Assembly (NCBI GenBank): GCA_021767885.1
Contig: JAASSM010000172.1
Coordinates: 1 to 5,357, forward strand
Reading direction: 5' to 3'
From: a bacterium
GTDB taxonomy: Bacteria; Krumholzibacteriota; Krumholzibacteria; LZORAL124-64-63
DNA: 5,357 nt
Part shown: in pieces, positions 5,324-5,357 of the stretch
Numbering within the stretch: the stretch's first letter is position 1
How the letters are laid out: each line of letters starts with the position of its first letter
Notes under the pieces: model-generated
What the model saw: the letters and a program-made list of their open reading frames with translations, nothing else
The model's database searches: none
Told to the model about the DNA's origin: nothing
Translations under genes and position numbers: made by a program

Positions 5324-5357
5324 ATGATGCAACCACTTGGCCGCGCCGGCCCCGGCC
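5324..5357 (+). CDS. Possible start of a plus-strand gene running off the window
   Basis: ATGATG at 5324-5329 opens a frame reading MMQPLGRAGPG to the edge. AGGAG (5308-5312) lies 11 nt before the first ATG, and AAGGG (5316-5320) lies 6 nt before the second, which makes 5327 the slightly better start. Only eleven codons are visible, so no product can be named. It would be divergent from the yugP-like gene. Confidence 0.3.
   Translation, partial: MMQPLGRAGPG

Noticed and set aside
3425..5332. Very long minus-strand open frame spanning sua5, the yugP-like gene and the right-hand intergenic region
   Set aside because: It runs in a different frame from the yugP-like gene on the same strand, is extremely Arg/Pro/Gly-rich, and has no recognisable domain.

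Overview
The window is very GC-rich (roughly three quarters G+C by eye) and gene-dense. It looks like chromosomal DNA of a high-GC, probably Gram-negative, bacterium from a little-cultured lineage. The best taxonomic hint is the cut-off secreted protein at the left edge. After its signal peptide and a spacer it runs into RQGGDTIADAVPLALPV, which resembles the opening of secreted proteins I associate with Krumholzibacteriota/Eisenbacteria-type genomes (a 'GGDxIxxAxxIxxLPY' start). That placement rests on memory and is an inference.

Layout. Positions 1-224 (minus strand) hold the N-terminus of a secreted protein, with a good ribosome binding site and a plausible sigma70-type promoter. A 148-bp divergent intergenic region follows. 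Three plus-strand genes with short gaps (19 and 53 nt) then form a likely operon. They are a secreted M1-type zinc peptidase (373-1860), a class I SAM-dependent methyltransferase (1880-2722) and the two-domain threonylcarbamoyl-AMP synthase Sua5/YwlC (2776-3888). A 141-bp convergent spacer of repeated CG-rich words separates these from a YugP-type membrane zinc metallopeptidase on the minus strand (4030-4740).

Positions 4741-5323 contain no convincing gene but are highly structured. From left to right there is a tract of G-runs all on the plus strand (4865-4962), a perfect 14+1+14 palindrome (4978-5006), about sixteen copies of a degenerate 9-bp tandem repeat (5090-5233), and a set of mutually exclusive small hairpins (5248-5281). 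A possible plus-strand gene start follows at 5324/5327 and runs off the window.

How the genes work together. Sua5 is a housekeeping tRNA-modification enzyme (first step of t6A37). The methyltransferase substrate is unknown. The two zinc peptidases act outside the cytoplasm or at the membrane, and nothing links them to tRNA modification beyond position. I see no defence system, CRISPR array, mobile element, rRNA or tRNA. The least explained part is the 4.86-5.28 kb structured non-coding stretch.
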